Shown: positions 20,938-32,631 of the stretch, piece after piece
Layout of the letters: each line of letters opens with the position of its first letter
Position numbering within the stretch: position 1 is the first letter of the stretch
NCBI GenBank assembly: GCA_026686845.1
Contig: JAIVEN010000018.1
Span: 11,131,001 to 11,195,000 of the forward strand
From: Adenanthera pavonina
Lineage: Eukaryota > Streptophyta > Magnoliopsida > Fabales > Fabaceae
Reading direction: 5' to 3'
Length of the DNA: 64,000 nt
The notes under the pieces: model-generated
The model's input: only the letters and a program-made list of their open reading frames with translations
Databases searched by the model: none
Told to the model about the DNA's origin: nothing
Made by a program: the position numbers and the translations under genes

Positions 20938-23558
20938 ATGGCAGATAGAGGTAGTAAATTAGTAATCAAGGTAGTAGTGAAGGTCAAGGGCAGGGGCAGC
21001 AACAAGAATCACAGAGTAAGAGAAAAGATCTAGCCTGGAGTATAACATCTTAAATGATCCTTCAAACACTAATGCTGTAACTTGCCTCTATTGTAACAAA
21101 GTTACTAAAGGAGGTATTCATAGGGCCAAGTTGCATCAAGTTGGTAGTAATAGGAATGCTGCAAAATGTTTAAAGTGTCCTGAGCATGTAAGAAAAGAGT
21201 TGAAAGACTACATGGATGGAAAACATCAACAAAAAATAACATATGATAAACCAGCAGCAAGTTGGGATGCAGATGCTGACTTAATTTTGAATGAAGAGGA
21301 TGAGGTGGAGAAGGAGTCTAGAGATGCTAGTCAAAAGGACAAAAGGGTGATGATGTCACCAACAAAGAAGCCTAGACATAATGGTCCCATGGATTATATG
21401 AAGAAGCCAAAACAAGTTGTTAAATTAAGAAATGAAGGGAGGCTACAGGATGGAAACATTACTGATAAATTTGATAGGGAGAGAAGAGCTATGACATGCC
21501 AATACATTGCTAGGTTTTTCTACCAAGCTGACATTCCTTTCAATGTTGCTCGTATGGACTCCTTTAAATGTATGATTGAAGCTATTGGACAATATGGTCC
21601 AAATTTAAAGCCTCCCAGTTACCATGAGTTGAGGGTGCCAATTTTAAAGAAAGAAGTTGGATTTACACAAGATATAATGAAAAATCACAAAGATATGTGG
21701 AAAAAATATGATTGTTCTATCATGTTGGATGGATGGACTAGTTGAACAAATAGAAGTTTAATAAATTTCTTGGTGAACTGCCCTGCAGGAACAATGTTTA
21801 TCAAATTTGTTGATGCATCCTCTTATGTGAAAACAGCAGACATGTTGTTTGAGTTGTTTGATGAGTTTGTTGATTATGTTAGAGAGGAAAATATTGTTCA
21901 AATAGTGACTGACAACGGAAGCAACTTTAAGGCCGCTGGTCAGCTGTTGGAACTGAAAAGGAAAAATCTTTACTGGACACTATATGCAACACATTGTTTG
22001 GATCTTATGTTAGAAGATATTGGAAAACTTCCAAAAGTATCAAGGACCATAGCAGGAGCAATCAACTTGATAGGATATATATATAATCATGTGAGAGTTT
22101 TGAATATGATGAGAGAATTCACTAACCAAAAAGAGTTGATGAGGCCTGGAAAAACTAGATTTTGCACCTCTTATCTTACTTTAAAATGTATCCATGAACA
22201 AAAGGCACCTTTGAGGACTATGTTTAGTTCAAAGCAATGGGAGTCAAGTAAGTGGTCAAAAGAAGCAAAGGCAAAACGTGTTGTTGAAACTGTGCTTATG
22301 CCTTCTTTCTGGAGTTCAGTGGTTTATATACTAAAGGTTATGGGACCTCTTGTTCGAGTGCTTAGACTTGTGTATAATGAAAAGCAGCCAGCTATGGGCT
22401 ACATATATGAAGTAATGGATAAAGCAAATGAGGCAATTCAAAAGGCATTTAAAGATAACCTAGATAAGTGCCAAGATGTATTTAAAATCATTGATGATCG
22501 GTGGAACTGCCAACTTCATCAGCCTCTACATGCTGCTACTTATTTCCTTAATCTTGCATATTTCTATGACAATCCAAATTTCGAGTATGATTCAGAAGTG
22601 ACACATGGGCTTATATCTTGTATAGGTTGACTTGAGAAAAATCCTAATACGGAAGATAGAATCATGGCTGAGTTGACCTTATACTAAAGAGCAGATGGAC
22701 TTTTTGGTGTTGATTTAGCTGTCAGAGCAATGAAAACAAGAGCTCCAGGTAGATATAATCATATAAATAGAATCGCATGTTACTTAGTTTTCCATCCTAT
22801 TTTAGTTAACTAGTTATTCTTGTTTTTTCTATAACTATGCAATTGAATGGTGGTCTACCTATGGAAGCTCGGCTCCTTCATTACAAAAATTAGCAAGTAG
22901 AATCCTCAGCTTAACTTGTAGTGCATCAAGGTGTGAATGCAATTGGAGTGTGTTTGAGCAGGTTGGAACTTGGAACCTTGAGTTCAAAGTTTTAGTCATC
23001 ATTTGTAGATATATTTTTTTTAAATTTAATACTTAAGTATGATTGTATGGTTTTGCCTTTCAACTTCACACAAAAAGGAGGAATAGACTTCATCAAAAAT
23101 AACTTAATGACTTGGTTTTCGTTAAGTACAATCAAGCTTTAAAAGCTCGATATGAGAGTAAAGACCTAGACCTTATTTTCCTCAATGACATTGATGAAAG
23201 CAATGAATGGTTACTTGGCAAAATGGGAGCTCAACAATACATTGATGAAGATATAGAAGATGAACCAGTTTTTGCTAATGACAATGGTAAATTAACATGG
23301 GGGCTTGTGGCCGAGGTGGCAGGTGTTGGAGAAGCTATCAAAAATACTAGAAGCCAGACTAAAGGAAAGGGACCTAGCTCATCTAAATCAAAAGGAAAAA
23401 AGATAGCAAAAGGTTCAACACCAGTTGCTCACATTGAGAAAGTGGAGAAGGATGATTCAGATGAGATAGAGAAAGATATTGAAGGATATAAATCCAATGA
23501 AGGAGAACAAAGTGATGGCATTCATGCATTTGAATCTGATTCAGATTCAGATAACTAA
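20938..23558 (+). pseudogene. hAT transposase (BED zinc finger, DUF659, hAT dimerisation)
   Basis: Encodes the enzyme that would excise and reinsert the element. ATG at 20938. The BED finger begins with CLYCNKVTKGGIHRAKLHQVG at about 21080-21140. The next block has SFKCMIEAIGQYGP and DCSIMLDGWTS (DUF659), one TGA at 21743-21745, then VQIVTDNGSNFKAAGQLL (catalytic-domain Asp region). The frame breaks at 22630. The C-terminal dimerisation motif (WWSTYGSSAPSLQKLASRIL, about 22850-22910; CNWSVFEQ) and KYNQALKARY follow across two probable introns (donors CCAG/GTAGAT near 22749 and GAGCAG/GTTGGA near 22960). The last acceptor reads CAA rather than CAG, and the 3' end (to 23558) is acidic and Ser-rich. 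Stops and frameshifts make it inactive. Confidence 0.85.
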
Positions 23559-23830
23559 TTAGATGTTTCATAAGCTTTTAGATTGTTCTTTTCTGTTTTT
23601 AAACAATTTTTGAAACTTAAATAGTGCATTTTATTATTTGTTCTTTTTTAAAACACATATATGAAAGGTATTTCAGTATATTTTTATCTATTTTTTTGGT
23701 CTATAACTCTATATCATATATACATAATATATTTTTTATTATTGCGCCTTGCTTCACTCGGGCGTGCGCATTTCTAGCGCCTTTCACCTTAGACGTTTTA
23801 TTGGCCGTGTGCCTCTCACCTTTGACTACC

Positions 23831-24246
23831 TTGAGTTTGACCATTAGCTACTTTAACTCTCAACCCTATTGATAACAAGGTTTCAACCCTAGCTGCTTAA
23901 CAACAGCCACATGAATGAAGTTGTGAGAGCTATCTGTGTCCACTAAGAACCAAACAATCTGCTTCTTGATGCATCCTTGTACCATCAAGGTCAAATGGTC
24001 ATTATCCCCTTCAATTGCATTAAGGGTTGCATCTTCAAGTGTTTCTTCTAGTTCCTCACAATCATGATAGTTTTCTTCCTCTTCTTCTACTGCATTGACT
24101 ATCATATAGAGTTGGGCTTGGGACTTGCACTTATGGCCAGGGAAAACATTTTCGGCACACCAAATGCATAATCCCTTCTTCCTCCCCTCATCCACTTCCT
24201 TCTTGTTCAGTTGGGAGAAGGGGTTGCTACTTCCCTTAGTGGCCAC
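23831..24246 (-). pseudogene. Gypsy zinc knuckle and aspartic protease
   Basis: The frame starts MATKGSSNPF and contains GLCIWCAENVFPGHKC, the degenerate CX2C...HxC knuckle of chromovirus gag, followed by the protease motif LVDTDSSHNFIH. The catalytic motif is normally DTG or DSG; here Gly is replaced by Asp. It ends at VANGQT, where the hAT insertion begins. Confidence 0.85.
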
Positions 24247-25239
24247 TACATTACCCCTCGCATTTCTAGCAGTATTATTACGGCATTCTTCAAGGTCCCC
24301 TGAATCGGCTTGAAAGAGTTTGTCGCATTCTTGTTGTGGAAGTTAAATGAAACTGATGCTGCTGAATACCCCGGAGAACCTACAAATTTCTTGAACCCAA
24401 GAGAAGTCTGACCTTCATTTGGAAGTACAACCAGTTCTTGCATTTTGGCTAGGTACATAGCACTAATAAGAGATTCGGGCTTAAACATTCTTACTAGTGC
24501 CTCTACTTCTGGTTTAAGATTTCCCAGAAAATAGCTAAGAGCTACTGAATCTGAGATTTCCACTCAAGCTAATAATTGTTCAAATTGTTCTTGAACTCTG
24601 CAATCGAACCCGTGTGCTTTAGCTTCACTAATTCTTCCATCAAGTCTGCCTTCAAGGCGTCTTCAAAGCGATGAGCCATGGCATCTAAATACTGTACCCA
24701 GGTAACTTTCGTTGGTGATTTGCCCCTCATGAATGCTTGGTGCCACTCCAAAGCTTGACCCTCCAAGTGCATACTAATGATGCGAATCTGATAATCGGAG
24801 GGCGTCTCATCAATTTCAAAAAATTGTTTGGCCCGAAATGACCACCCGGGAAAATCATCCCCGTCAAATTTGGGAAACTCAAGCTTGGTCTGTTTGGTTG
24901 GGCTAGTATACGTTGAGTTGTTCTATGCTTGGAAGGTACCAAATTGAACATTTGTAGGCTGCTGTACATTCCCAGTTGTCGGAGTGATCAAAAGTGGGTT
25001 CCTTCCAGATCCTTTGACATCGCCACCAGATGCGACGGAGGAGCTAAAGCTATCGTCGCCTCCTTAAGTAACTTATCATTCTCGTCTTGCACTGCACGAT
25101 CTGCTTTTTTACGAGAAACCAGCCCCGTAACGAGGTCTCGCAATGTCTCAAGCTCTTGTTTCTTTTCTTCAACGTCTTTCTCTACAGTTGAGAGCCTATC
25201 AGAACTTCGAGTATCTTTTATCATAATTGCCGCCGCCAC
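24247..25239 (-). pseudogene. Gypsy gag (capsid)
   Basis: The ATG at 25239 lies about 20 bases inside the 5' LTR. The N-terminus is charged and probably coiled-coil (STVEKDVEEKKQELETLRDL). Frame breaks near 24988 and 24900 precede TNVQFGTFQ, KLEFPKFDGDDFPGW and the capsid core MHLEGQALEWHQAFMRGKSP and HRFEDALKADLMEELVKLKH (24569-24772). Another stop precedes the last gag segment (24246-24563). This matches the retrotransposon gag family that forms the virus-like particle. Confidence 0.87.
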
Positions 25240-25259
25240 CCCAAGGTCTCTAATAGCAC

Positions 25260-25478
25260 TGATGTGACAAACTTTACTATATTACTGAAAAGTGAAATCA
25301 TACCTGCCCAAAGGTCAGACAAGCATATTTACAAGCAATAACCCTAAGCCACGACATGACAGTGTGGCAACCAACTAAGCAAAAATGTTCATGGTCACTA
25401 GCTGACTCAAATAGCCTCGAAGGTTAAAACATCAATAAAATGACATAGTATGGCAGATATCTAAAACGACATATAATA
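25260..25478 (-). repeat. 5' LTR of the chromodomain Gypsy element
   Basis: 219 bp, the partner of 16524-16742. Its plus-strand end reads ATATAATA where the other copy has ACATAACA, so the terminal CA has decayed to TA. TSD GTGGA follows at 25479-25483. Confidence 0.9.
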
Positions 25479-25483
25479 GTGGA

Positions 25484-28400
25484 TCTTGCTTATATTATCA
25501 TCGGTTAATGCTTTATCTCTAGAAAGCTCATTTTGGTACTCTTTTTCTGGAAAGCATTCTTTTGGTCTATTATTGTTGGTGCTTTGTTTATGAGTACTAC
25601 ACTTGAGATATACTGAACTTGCTGGTTCGTTATGTTTACTGGAACAGCCTTGTAATAGGATCAGCTATTAAACATGCCTGTTATATTTATTTGCTAGTCT
25701 GATATGTTAATGTTGACGAGTTCATAAGCTTTGTGTAGATAGGATGGTATTAATCAAATCTGTGTGCATGCTACCTAGTATTTTAAGGTTGAAATTAGAT
25801 GCCCAGCTTGTCTTTTACATAGCAAATACTTTGCTTGAAGTTTGCTCCATTGATTGTCCATATGACCTTGCTTTAATGTGAGGTTTTATCTTCGATTTAA
25901 AACTCATAAATTTAGTAATTTGGTCTCAATTTTACTTGAAAAAACATCATTGTGATTTTGTTCCAAGACAAAGACCAGTTTACTATAGTTTTTTTATCAA
26001 AAAGGTTGCTTTGTTGTTAAAATGCTTGGAATCTATTAATGATTAGTTAGCCTTAGTGTTGGTCTCTGTGGAGTGATTTGGATGCGGAAGTTATTAAGGG
26101 GCATGAAAATTCTTTCAACCTTCATCAAAGTTTCGTGTTACTCTGATTTCCCTTGCCTTTGTTTAGATAGATTTTGGGGAAATGTAATATTGATAAAAAA
26201 AGAAATATGTATCTTGGTGTTCCAGGATTAATGCACAGTGGTGGCCCCCATTGCCATGCTTCTTTGGTTATAAATTAGAATTTAGGTGACAAGACGTGTT
26301 GGCTATTATTTTTCTCCTCTGTAACTCATTGGGCTTTAATGCTTTTAGAGGTTGGCGGTGTTTGACCTATTATGTTTAATTTTGGTGTATAATGCTGGAT
26401 GTTGCTTTAGAATGCACAACATTAATGATACAAAAAATAAATAGGACAGCTTTTTGCTCCTTACACTTTCGGATAATATGCCTGCCATGTGTTTGATCAA
26501 ATACTTGAAAAAGAGTATATTAGCTACGATGGGTTTCCTTTTTGTGGACTTGAGAGTTTAGTGGTATCTGAGTTGATCTGTTTGTTTTCTGTCATTTCCA
26601 TCACAAAATCTAATGTTGTGAAGATGTATTTGAGTGTCCCTGGATGTTATATTTTATTGTAACTTTTGAAAGCTTGATTTTGGTGCCTATGTTTGTCTGA
26701 TCAAGAGTTCAGTATACCATTTGATAAAATATGGGGGTTGTTGTTAATGGTTTGAGATAACAATTCTTACTGCTACTTGTGTGGGGATGGTGTGTGATGT
26801 TTACTTCAATAAGGGCTGTTCCTCGGATCCTATCTTGACTATTTTTTTGGCGTAGTGATTATCAACTGAAATCTTTTGTTTTCATATGAATTTATTTTAA
26901 TGAAGCTTAATGTTTGAGATAGAGTCGGATCGCTCACACTCCTGAACTGTAGAAAATGAATATAGTCTCATACTGATGCGAAAACATGTCTTACCCAATA
27001 AGCTTATGACTCAATCCTTGTATTTGCTATGCCGTGTTGTTATATGACCATGTGTGCTGATTTAGATTACCTCTAAAAAAGGAAGAAAATCCCATGCCCC
27101 GCTTTTCAAAAAGAAAATGCTTGCAAATGATCGATGAAATGCTTGAAAAAGGATGTGTTTCAAATAGTATAGGTGTTTTTCTGGACATAAAGTTTAACCA
27201 GGGTCTTCATTGTTAAATGACCCTGCATTTTCGTTTGTGTAGCACCTGTTACATGGTAGGAACTCGCTATTTGCCATATGAATATGTGTGTGGGTGAGCT
27301 ATTTGACTGAGGCTTCTACTCCAAAAGGTAGACCTTGCATCTTGTACAAACTTGAACTTATGAGTTTCAATTCGGTGCATGATTTGAGTTATTGGGTTGT
27401 GGGATTTTTTTTGTAGATTTAATGCCCTAATCCTATCTTAGGGAGCTTTTTTACTGAGTTAATCTTCATTCTCACAACCACTCAATGCCTTTCCCGTACA
27501 AGATCTTATTGCCCTGTCCTTTAGATTCTTGTGGAGTTTGGTTGTCAATATGAACATCATTTGGTATATTATGAAATCATTCATGTTTTGCGTGTGATTG
27601 TGTAAGAATACAGGATCATCATTAATTAAGCTTGTTTGCTGAACTTTACCAAGACTTTGTCAATGTTCAATGATGGAGGTTCTTTATCTAGATGTTTTAT
27701 GTATTGAGAGATTACGAAATAAGTTTTCACTTGGGGAAATCATCATCACCAAAACTAATATTTTCTTTGCTCTCTTTTGTTGGCTTTTCTGGTCATGTGA
27801 GCCATACGGATGGGTGAGAGCCAGAACTCAGAGAAGGAAGGTGCACAAGATAAGTAAAGATAACAAGGTAGATAGCTCAGGGATGCTTTTTGGTTTTGAT
27901 AATCTTTCCTTTTCCTATAATCTTATTTGAGTGCTTTGAAGGATATTGAACTTGGTTGAGAATATTAACACACACGTTGATAAATTGTATTTGATTTTAT
28001 TTTTTATTTATGGTTTTGATTTTTACTTGATCATTAGTTTTTCTTCTTTTCACCTTTAAAGTTTGTCACGAGCGACTAAGTCTCCGTATACACATAGGGT
28101 GTCACTCAATTGTACCATGAGTAAGGAGTTATCAGGGTACTTATATTGGGTATGTCTTAATTTTCAAATATTTATGGGTTCAAATTGTTATGTAACTTTT
28201 TCTTTTAAGAGTAAAACAAATGTAAATATTAATTTTCCTTTTTTATTAAAAAAAACTAAACTATGAGAATAATTAAGATAAGGGCCCTCAATTTTCCTCT
28301 TTATTCTTTTATGTCTTGAGTGATAACACCGTGGGTATTGAGGTATCAATTAGCAAGTTGTGAGTGATAAAGTTATCACATAAGTTAGTTGACTTTATTT

Positions 28401-28517
28401 TGTAAAAATAAAGATGTTTTCATATTTTATTTTGTAAAAAATAAATATATAATAGTAATGTTCTAAATTCTTTTTAATGCATTTTTTTAAAATAAAATTG
28501 TGTTACCATGGTCGCAT
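25484..28517 (+). other. T-rich, intron-like sequence without a clear gene
   Basis: From about 25490 to 28050 the plus strand is clearly T-rich with scattered GT-rich stretches, unlike the A+T-balanced spacers elsewhere. Plant introns are U-rich, so this may be an intron or spacer of a plus-strand transcription unit. An 86-codon frame at 27670-27930 contains WVRARTQRRKVHKISKDNK but matches nothing I recognise. I cannot name a gene. Confidence 0.3.
28290..28450. repeat. Diverged direct repeat, left copy
   Basis: Shares GATAAAGTTATCACATAAG and GACTTTATTTTGTAAAAATA (28369-28414) with about 30280-30410 (AATAAAGTTGCTACATAAG; GATTTTATTTTGTAAAAATA). The two copies flank the solo LTR but lie outside its TSD. 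Confidence 0.55.
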
Positions 28518-28522
28518 TTATT
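28518..28522. repeat. Left TSD of the solo LTR (TTATT)
   Basis: TTATT precedes the LTR start TGTTGAATC and is repeated at 30177-30181. Confidence 0.85.
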
Positions 28523-30176
28523 TGTTGAATCAAGTGTTTTGATGATTCCAAACTAACTTTCTAGAGTTTGGAGAGAAGATATCAAAGATGCACAAATAAT
28601 CTTAAGTGGAGAAATTTAAGAAAAACTAGTACAAGAATAGATGCAGAATCTACAGACATGTTTAAATTGAGTAAAAGACTTTGAATTGACAAAAAGATGT
28701 TTTAAAACTATGATTTTATGTTAATCCATGGAATATTTGAAAAACACACACTAACAGACGAAGTTTGAAACGTTTATACTGATATGCTATTTTGAAAATT
28801 CGAACTTTGGCTTTAGAAATTCAAATTCTTATTGAAAATGAACAAGTCTGAAAAAAGCCTTCTCTGACAAATGAACTTTGACTGTAGAAATTCGAATTTT
28901 GAATCTTGTCTAAAAAGAGCCTTCTCTGATAGACGAACTTTGACTTTTGAAAATTTGAATTTAAGACAAAATACAACTCATGAAAAATGAAAAATTCGTC
29001 TGAGGATATGTCAAAGTTCATATGAAAACTGAGTTTGGAAAAAGCATCAAAATGGCTCATTGACAGACGAACTTTGAACATAAAAATTCAAATTTCAGAA
29101 ACAAAACTTGTGAGCCTATTACGATGATATGTTGACATACGAATGATAGTATTCAGAAATTCAAACTTTGAAGTAAGTCTGAAAAGAGGTCTCTCTGACA
29201 GATGAACTTTACATTTTGAAAATTCAAATTTTGAATAGATGAACTATTGTGCCTTATTGAACTGCCCACTGTCAGACGAATTTCGGGTATCAAAATTCGA
29301 ATTTCAAAGGCACTGTAGCAATATGGGACTACTATTCACATTTTTAAGAAGAACTTTTAACTTGAAAATTCGTATGTTTCAACACAGAAAAATTTCTCAA
29401 TGATAAAAATTTGAACTTTGTTTTACAACAGACAAATTTTGAAAATTAACGTTGAAGTTTTTAGCTTTCAGTCTCTGTGAAATTCGTCTGTTGACCAACC
29501 AAAATTCAAACTTTGAATGTCAGAAGCATTAAATGCGGTTGGTGAATGGATAGTTTTTCAGAGTAACTGTTGGGTAACTTCTCTAACGGATAGATTTTGT
29601 CTCTAACGTATAGTTAAGACCTAAATCTATAAATATAACATCATTTGAAGTTGTGGGTAACGATTTTAACATTGTATATACTGAAACTCTGCCAAATCAT
29701 TAACTCAAAGTCTTTTACTCTCACATACTTCATTCTTTGTACTCCAACTTTCATATACACTCTGATTAAGAGAGTTTATTTATTGTAAACAATCTTATCT
29801 TTATCTGGAAGAAAGATTTTCTTGTGAGGCGATATCACAAGGGATTGGGGAAGCACTTAGCTAGAGTGCAAAGAGAGAAAGTGAGCTCTAAAAACAGAGT
29901 ATCATAGCTGTACTGTGGCATTTACAAGAAACCCACTGAATTCTTGTAAGATAGTGGAAAATCTCAAGTGGTGGCTTGAGGACTGGACGTAGGTCAAGAT
30001 TGAGAGACCAAACCAGGATAAACATCTGTGTCTTCCCTTCTCTATTACTACTTTTACTTGTTATTCACTTATACTCTATTTTACTATTACCTTTGCTTTC
30101 TTCACTTTATTAACATTTTGCAGAAAATTTTAATCTTTCCAATTTACCCCCTCTTGGGAAGCCAGCATATCCAACA
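28523..30176 (+). repeat. Solo LTR related to the Copia LTR (1654 bp)
   Basis: Begins TGTTG and ends CCAACA, so its termini are inverted repeats; TTATT flanks both sides. It is collinear with the 3' half of the Copia LTR: the same hairpin units in the same order (about 28750-29520), then CTATAAATATAACATCAT near 29627, GTGGAAAATCTCAAGTGGTGGCTT-like text near 29950, and the ending CCCCTCTTGGGAAGCCAGC. Loss of the internal region by recombination between LTRs leaves exactly this structure. A plus-strand open frame at 30028-30210 is incidental. Confidence 0.9.
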
Positions 30177-30249
30177 TTATTTTCATTTTTATAATAAAAC
30201 AAGGAAATAAAAATGATTTATGTAAAGAGAACAAAAACAATTATTTATT

Positions 30250-30420
30250 TTCTCCAATTTTATCCCTTAAACCTTTTTATGCCTTTTGCCTCAAGTGGTA
30301 TCACCATGGTCATTTAAGTATCAATAAGCGGATTGTGAGTAATAAAGTTGCTACATAAGTTATTTGATTTTATTTTGTAAAAATAAAGTTGTTTTCAAAT
30401 TTTCCCTTTTCAAATTAAAA
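30250..30420. repeat. Diverged direct repeat, right copy
   Basis: Partner of 28290-28450; also contains TATCACCATGGTCATT, similar to TTACCATGGTCGCATT just left of the solo LTR (28503-28518). Confidence 0.55.
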
Positions 30421-30719
30421 ATAGAATACTCAAAATCACATATAATTTTAATCAAATCTTCTAAATTGAGGAAAACATATATTCTCTTTTTAGGAATTGA
30501 TTTTCTTTTAAAAAATGAAAAAAATGAAAAATGAAAAATGAATGATAAGAGAAAAATAATTGAAATTAATTTATCTTTTACAAATTAAGACATATTAATC
30601 AATTTTCAAAACTGTTTTCTTTGTGAAAAGATAAATTATTCTTTTATAAAATTCTCTTTTAAAAAAAAAATATATATATATATATAATAAAAAATATCAA
30701 CCCAATAACACACATTTAT

Positions 30720-31210
30720 ATCCTGAACTATGTTGATTTTAATCCTTACCGCAGGGTACATAGGCCCCAGATTCTGGGTCAAGTCCACTCTTGTAAATAA
30801 ATAATATTTTATCTTATTTTATTTTTTCTAGTTTCTCATATTTTTATTTAATTTTTATTTATCTATTTTATTTAGTTTTATATTTATTTTTGCATGTGAA
30901 TGATTAAAGGACAATCAAAATAATTTCTTAAAAGCCATAAAAATTGCATAATTAACTTAAGGTAACCGTTCTTAGAAACGGGTGTTGTGGGGGTGTCTAA
31001 CACCTTTCCCCACTCATAATCGTACTCCTGAACCCAACTCTGATTCGTAAACCATTCTTTCCTTTTTTATTTGGTTTTCCAAAATTTCCCTTAAAATTTT
31101 GGTAGAGACTCCTCTAAAATCGGCTTCTATTGTGGAGATCGATTTTTCTCTTTTTCTTCATTTTTCATGTCATCCGCATCACATTTCCAGGTGCAACAAC
31201 TCTAGAGTCT
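30720..31210. mobile_element. LTR remnant, probably Gypsy (Tat/Ogre-like)
   Basis: Contains CCGTTCTTAGAAACGGGTGT, GGGGGTGTCTAACACC, TCCCCACTCATAATCGTACT and GGTAGAGACTCCTC. These resemble a conserved text near the 3' end of LTRs of large plant Gypsy elements (recalled, not searched). No second LTR or coding region is present, and boundaries are approximate. Confidence 0.4.
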
Positions 31211-31386
31211 ACTCTTCATCCTCTACCCCTAATTCTCTTAAGAAAACATAAACTCCATCCCTAATTCTCTTAAGAAAACATATACTCCATTGAAGTGTGT
31301 AAAATAGATGATAATTAAGGGTGTGCATAAAGGAAATCTTTTGAGACTTAAAATCAAACCAAACTAAATTAAATTTGGTCTATTAG

Positions 31387-31390
<4 letters not shown>

Positions 31391-31414
<24 letters not shown>
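31391..31414. repeat. (TA)12 microsatellite
   Basis: Twelve uninterrupted TA dinucleotides. Confidence 0.95.
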
Positions 31415-31417
<3 letters not shown>

Positions 31418-31536
31418 TCGCTAATTTTTTTGAACTATTTTGGTTTGATTTTGAGTATCAACAACATGAATTAATCAAACCAGTTTTGGAGCCACATTGA
31501 TGTAAGAATCACAAGTAGATAGTATAACTTTTAATA

Positions 31537-31949
31537 CTCCCTCCATTACGCTATACAGTGCACTATTCTGAGAAATTCATATTTTAAAATATAGTGCATT
31601 GCGCAGATTACATTATGTTTTTTTTATTACCTTTCCAGTATTGCCCTTAATAAGGAAGTTTATATATTCTATAGTTACCAATGCATTTAATGAAGATTCT
31701 TTAATGGTTTGGTCAAACCATAAATGAATGAAGGAGAATTTCCCCCAAAAATTTCACTCTTCACAATCGTCAATGACCATGAGAACTCAGAAAAAAGAAT
31801 GAAGGAGAGAATGACTGCAATTTATTAATGTAGGAAATATTATTAAATAAGGGTAATTTGGGAAATAATGAAAAAAATTTCGGTTACTAATCATTGTCTT
31901 GGTACGTGTGTTGTAGTTAAAAGTACACTATAAATTGGAATAAACGGAG
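31537..31949. mobile_element. Stowaway MITE
   Basis: 413 bp. Starts CTCCCTCCATTACGC and ends GGAATAAACGGAG, the Stowaway (Tc1/mariner) terminal style, with TA on both sides (31535-31536 and 31950-31951). Non-coding. Confidence 0.88.
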
Positions 31950-32159
31950 TATTTTGCAACCCCTACCCCTCATATTTTACACCCTTTACCTCTCATATGC
32001 CTCCTCCACTTAAGTTTTGGTCTAGATCCATATATATTTGAGTTTAAAAATATTTTAGATCTATCAAAACTTAACTTAAGCCCAATAAACTTTAACCCAA
32101 AATTTAAAATTTAACATACCCAAACACTAATATTAATTTTATAAAAAAAATCCCAACTA

Positions 32160-32433
32160 CACCCTCTATTTCAAAGTAATTACCACTTTGAAATTATGCA
32201 TATAAATTGAGAAAACTAATAAATAACTTAAAAATTAACAAAATTTAATTTCATTTTATTATAATATTGTTATTAATTATATAGTACCATTTAATGCTCA
32301 TTTTTTCATTTATTATTACTGAAGGATAAGTTTGTTAAAAATCATTAATGTTATCATGGAAATTGTAAAGTGACAATTATTTTGAAACATTAAAAAGATG
32401 CAAAGTGGTAAATGTTTTGAAACAGAAGGAGCA
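32160..32433. mobile_element. Second, diverged Stowaway-like MITE
   Basis: The left end CACCCTCTATTTCAAAGTAA and the right end TTTTGAAACAGAAGGAGC are imperfect inverted repeats of Stowaway type, about 274 bp apart. The TA duplication is clear on the left only. Confidence 0.65.
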
Positions 32434-32631
32434 TCTAATTAATTTTTAATTGCCAAATATTATTTTTTTTAATTATTATTTTTTAAATTAATTTGCCCCT
32501 AATACAAGGTATAGGTATTGCCTCTTCTACTGAATTAAACCAAACCAAAAATTCATCATGTGGCATTGTTTTTAATATTTCTGTAACAGGGAAAAAAAAC
32601 TAAATTTCAACTACTAAACCAAATATTTTTT

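Larger units (their letters stand above)
20271..23830 (+). mobile_element. hAT-superfamily DNA transposon nested in the Gypsy element
   Basis: About 3.6 kb inserted, opposite in orientation, between the Gypsy protease and reverse transcriptase. It holds an AT-rich left region with repeated blocks, a DUF659/hAT transposase gene and a right end containing GCGCCTTGCTTCACTCGGGCGTGCGC, a style of sequence seen at hAT ends. Boundaries are approximate: I could not find matching terminal inverted repeats or an 8-bp TSD. About 35 codons of Gypsy sequence expected between the two flanks are also missing. Confidence 0.75.
16524..25478 (-). mobile_element. Ty3/Gypsy chromovirus-type retrotransposon with a nested hAT
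   Basis: A minus-strand element bounded by 219-bp LTRs and a perfect 5-bp TSD GTGGA (16519-16523 and 25479-25483). In element order: gag, protease, [hAT insertion], reverse transcriptase, RNase H, integrase and a chromodomain-like C-terminus, the order of Ty3/Gypsy chromoviruses. Without the hAT insertion it is about 5.3 kb. By eye the LTRs differ at about 17 of 219 positions, so it is considerably older than the Copia element. All coding regions are broken. The lineage (Reina, Tekay or other) was not resolved. Confidence 0.9.

Noticed and set aside
20262..23870. Terminal inverted repeats of the hAT element (AGGTAG at both ends)
   Set aside because: The match is only six bases and the flanking 8-mers do not agree, so I did not set exact ends.
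27670..27930. An 86-codon frame with WVRARTQRRKVHK as a ribosomal-type protein
   Set aside because: It does not match any small ribosomal protein I can recall and has no visible promoter or splice support.
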